Below are positions 61,636 to 64,000 of a stretch of 64,000 nucleotides of DNA, piece after piece (position 1 is the first letter of the stretch; every line of letters starts with the position of its first letter). The notes beneath the pieces were generated by a model. That model worked only from the letters and a program-made list of their open reading frames with translations, had not been told where the DNA came from and made no database searches. The stretch lies in NCBI GenBank assembly GCA_012517315.1, contig JAAYVE010000030.1:22253-86252 (forward strand), read 5' to 3'. Source of the DNA: Deltaproteobacteria bacterium (lineage in GTDB: Bacteria > Desulfobacterota > Syntrophobacteria > Syntrophobacterales > Syntrophobacteraceae). The position numbers and the translations under genes are program-made.

Positions 61636-63912
61636 ATGGACGACAGGGCGCTTCAACCGAAGGAAATCCTGGCGGAAGTCGCCGTTTTCAGCGCGGTGGA
61701 CAAGACTCTTCATTACTCCGTGCCCGAATCCATCCGCCCAAAGGCGGCCGTCGGTTGTCGGGTTCTGGTGCCCCTTGGGCGCAGGGAGGTGATGGGCCTG
61801 ATTCTCTCTCTTGGCGTGCCGGAGCATCCTCCGTCTCAAGGGATCGTGGTGCGCCCACTCCGGGCGGTCCTCGACAGGGAAGCCCTTCTACCCCAGGGCC
61901 TGCTCGGCCTTTGCCGGTGGGTTTCCACCTACTATGCTTATCCCCTTGGAGAGGTCCTGCAAAACGCCCTCCCCCCTGCAATGGAAAAATCCCTTTCCAC
62001 TCGCCTGGAATTGACCCGAGAGGGCCTGGAACATTTTGCAGCTGACTCGGCAACACCCTTCGTCAAATTGCTCCTCGAAAAACCTCACCTGTCCCTCCAG
62101 GAGATCCGGCGTAAACGACGTAACTTGGGCAACTGGGAGGAAGAACTCAGATACCTTGAGGCGGAGGGCTGGGTTGCTCGGACGTTTGATTGGAAAACGA
62201 ACGCTGCAACCGAGGAGACACGAAAGACGGCGTCCCCCTGTCGGATCGTCCCCGGTGAGGAAGCCGCCGTCCCTCCGTTGGAGTTGCTGCCGGACCAGCA
62301 AGCCATCTATGAAACCCTGCTTCCCCACATCCATCGCCCTGCGTTCAAGCCCTTTCTTCTTTTCGGGGTGACGGGCAGCGGAAAGACCGAAATCTACATG
62401 CGCCTCGTCCAGGCCGCTCTTGAGGCTGACGCCGGCGTACTGATCCTGGTTCCGGAGATCGCCCTGAGCAGCCAGCTGGAATCCCTTTTCCGGCAGAGGT
62501 TCGGAAACCTCCTGGCCGTCTGGCATAGCCGCCTTCCACGGCCGGAGCGGTCTGCACACTGGACCCGTTTACAGGCGGGTGAAAAACGGGTGCTCCTGGG
62601 GGTTCGTTCGGCGGTCTTCATGCCCGTCCCCCGTCTCGGCCTTGTCATCGTGGACGAAGAACACGACCCGTCCTACAAACAGGAGGATTCCCTGCGGTAC
62701 CACGCAAGGGACGTAGCAGTCATGCGGGCACGCATCCAGGGCGTTCCCATCGTTCTCGGTTCGGCGACCCCTTCCCTCCAGTCCATGGCCCATTGCCGAT
62801 CCAATCGGTATACCTGCCTCACGCTCCCCAACCGCGTCTTCCAGCGTCCCCTGCCTGAACTCCAAGTCGTGGACATGCGCCGGCAGTCGGCCTCCAACCG
62901 CATCCTGTCCAGGGAACTGCGGCAGACCCTCGCGGAAACCATGGCGTCGGGCAAACAGGCGCTCCTGTTCCTCAACCGGCGCGGATTCGCCACCTTCACC
63001 CTCTGCAACGTCTGCGGAAACGTCGTCCAGTGTGCGCATTGCAGCGTCAGTCTCACCTATCACCAGCAGTGGGACCGTCTTTGCTGCCATTACTGCGGCT
63101 GGAGCCGGCCCTTGCCCGACTCGTGCCCCACGTGCGGACACGCGTCCATTTTTTCCCACGGTTTCGGCACCGAACGACTGGAGGAGGAGGTGAAACAGTT
63201 TCTGCCCGGCGTTCCCTTGGCGAGGCTCGACCGGGACACGACAGCCCGGCCTGGGCGCATGGCTGAAACCTTGAATGCGGTGCGGCGGGGAAAGGCGAAA
63301 ATTCTCATCGGCACCCAGATGATCGCCAAGGGGCACGATTTTCCTGACGTGACCCTGGTGGGAATCGTGAACGGGGACACGAGTCTCCAGATCGCCGACT
63401 TCCGCGCCGGCGAGACCACCGTCCAACTCCTCATGCAGGTGGCCGGGCGGGCCGGGCGGGGGGACACGCCCGGGCGGGTCATCCTCCAGACTTACAATCC
63501 CGCGCATTACACCATCGATGCCGTCCTGAAAATGGATTACTTGAGCTTCGTGGAAAAGGAACTGGAGTCCCGGGAGCGCCTCCAGTACCCACCCTTTACG
63601 CGCCTGGTCAAGTTCCTCCTCACCTCTCCACGCGAGGAGAACGCCAGGGAGGCCGCCGCCCAGTTGGCGGGCCTTTCCCGGGAAGTGGCGGAAGACCTTC
63701 GGTCCGAAAATCGGCATGTGGCCGTTCTGGGGCCGTCCTCCGCCGTCCACGCCAGGCTGAAGAACCGGTTCCGGTGGCATGTCTTCGTCAAGGCATGGAC
63801 CAACCGAGACTTGCAGGAACTCATCAACCGAGTTCTCTCTAGGAAAAAAGGGCTGGCCCCGCTCAATCGCGTGCATCTCGCCGTGGACCGAGACCCCGTC
63901 ATGACCCTTTGA
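61636..63912 (+). CDS. priA: Primosomal replication-restart helicase PriA
   Basis: The 758-residue helicase restarts stalled replication forks. Walker A is GVTGSGKTEIY, DEEH lies in VIVDEEHDPSYKQ, and motif VI appears in MQVAGRAGRGD. The zinc-binding cysteines are CNVCGNVVQCAHC, CCHYCGW and CPTCGHA. E. coli PriA is 732 residues. N-terminal PriA DNA-binding domain features (VLVPLGRREVMGL) are present. Its gene follows hflC after 40 bases, the same direction, and may be co-transcribed. Confidence 0.97.
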   Translation: MDDRALQPKEILAEVAVFSAVDKTLHYSVPESIRPKAAVGCRVLVPLGRREVMGLILSLGVPEHPPSQGIVVRPLRAVLDREALLPQGLLGLCRWVSTYYAYPLGEVLQNALPPAMEKSLSTRLELTREGLEHFAADSATPFVKLLLEKPHLSLQEIRRKRRNLGNWEEELRYLEAEGWVARTFDWKTNAATEETRKTASPCRIVPGEEAAVPPLELLPDQQAIYETLLPHIHRPAFKPFLLFGVTGSGKTEIYMRLVQAALEADAGVLILVPEIALSSQLESLFRQRFGNLLAVWHSRLPRPERSAHWTRLQAGEKRVLLGVRSAVFMPVPRLGLVIVDEEHDPSYKQEDSLRYHARDVAVMRARIQGVPIVLGSATPSLQSMAHCRSNRYTCLTLPNRVFQRPLPELQVVDMRRQSASNRILSRELRQTLAETMASGKQALLFLNRRGFATFTLCNVCGNVVQCAHCSVSLTYHQQWDRLCCHYCGWSRPLPDSCPTCGHASIFSHGFGTERLEEEVKQFLPGVPLARLDRDTTARPGRMAETLNAVRRGKAKILIGTQMIAKGHDFPDVTLVGIVNGDTSLQIADFRAGETTVQLLMQVAGRAGRGDTPGRVILQTYNPAHYTIDAVLKMDYLSFVEKELESRERLQYPPFTRLVKFLLTSPREENAREAAAQLAGLSREVAEDLRSENRHVAVLGPSSAVHARLKNRFRWHVFVKAWTNRDLQELINRVLSRKKGLAPLNRVHLAVDRDPVMTL

Positions 63913-63981
63913 GAGTGGCGGTGCGGCTGAATGTTCCGGCCCATTGTGCTCATGAATGCATCAAGAACACTGGGAGCGATC

Positions 63982-64000
63982 ATGGACGGAAAGCACATCC
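63982..64000 (+). CDS. Start of another gene, cut by the window edge
   Basis: An ATG at 63982 follows GGGAGCGATC, a plausible ribosome binding site, and reads MDGKHI before the window ends. That opening resembles FolD-type proteins, but six residues are too few to name a gene. Confidence 0.35.

Noticed and set aside
1..64000. tRNA, rRNA, CRISPR arrays, insertion sequences, prophage
   Set aside because: I looked for cloverleaf-like sequences, repeat arrays, transposase motifs and terminal repeats and saw none I could defend. A dedicated scan could still reveal a degenerate element.

Overview
The window is dense, GC-rich bacterial chromosome. Its gene content suggests an anaerobic member of the Desulfobacterota (former Deltaproteobacteria), most likely a sulfate-reducing or syntrophic lineage near Syntrophobacter or Desulfacinum. 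This rests on a signal-peptide-bearing CbiK behind a cobalamin riboswitch, a four-subunit 2-oxoacid:ferredoxin oxidoreductase locus, a fumarate reductase/succinate dehydrogenase encoded with HdrB- and HdrC-like subunits, and several small proteins of a type I associate with this group. The lineage is an inference. No tRNA, rRNA, CRISPR array, intact insertion sequence or prophage was found.

Layout. 1-3.7 kb (minus): the 5' part of a Cache/PAS sensor kinase and an MsbA-like ABC exporter. 3.9-6.2 kb (plus): promoter, cobalamin riboswitch, a small unknown protein, periplasmic-type CbiK, a zinc-ribbon microprotein, and a second copy of the small unknown protein. 6.4-12.9 kb: DUF2177 and DUF3108 proteins, an orphan FliK-like/FlhB-C-like pair, a membrane protein that looks like a catalytically dead site-2 protease, and a four-PAS histidine kinase. 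13-15.7 kb: a J-domain/MinD-type ATPase fusion, a dual-specificity phosphatase and a helical unknown. 15.9-22.5 kb: glutamate dehydrogenase, a receiver/PEP-synthase-type fusion, an HD hydrolase, a conserved unknown and a Nudix hydrolase. 22.5-30.1 kb: HrpA helicase, then purine nucleoside phosphorylase and two tandem aminohydrolases (purine or methylthiopurine salvage). 30-39 kb (minus): a multidomain cell-wall hydrolase with a lipoprotein, then a B12-type radical SAM protein, an exported TPR-CHAT protease-like protein, and a zinc metallopeptidase gene cut from its signal peptide by an in-frame stop. 39.4-44.9 kb (plus): a small secreted protein, a three-gene MacA/DevBCA-like exporter, NagZ and two small proteins. 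45-50.4 kb (minus): an XRE-cupin regulator followed by the oxidoreductase gamma, NADPH-type oxidoreductase/ferredoxin, alpha and beta genes. 50.5-54.3 kb: a HerA-like ATPase, a small unknown, thioredoxin, a glycosyltransferase and a small exported protein. 54.5-58.4 kb (minus): hdrC-like, hdrB-like, iron-sulfur and flavoprotein genes of a thiol/quinol-linked fumarate reductase or succinate dehydrogenase. 59.5-64 kb (plus): HflK, HflC, PriA and the start of another gene.

The parts most worth following up are the riboswitch locus with its duplicated unknown family, the J-domain/MinD fusion, the dead M50 homologue beside an orphan flagellar-export gene pair, and the CHAT/radical SAM/metallopeptidase run. 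All assignments come from reading translated sequence by eye. No database search was run, so family names for weakly conserved proteins are judgements, and many start codons were chosen from visible ribosome binding sites.
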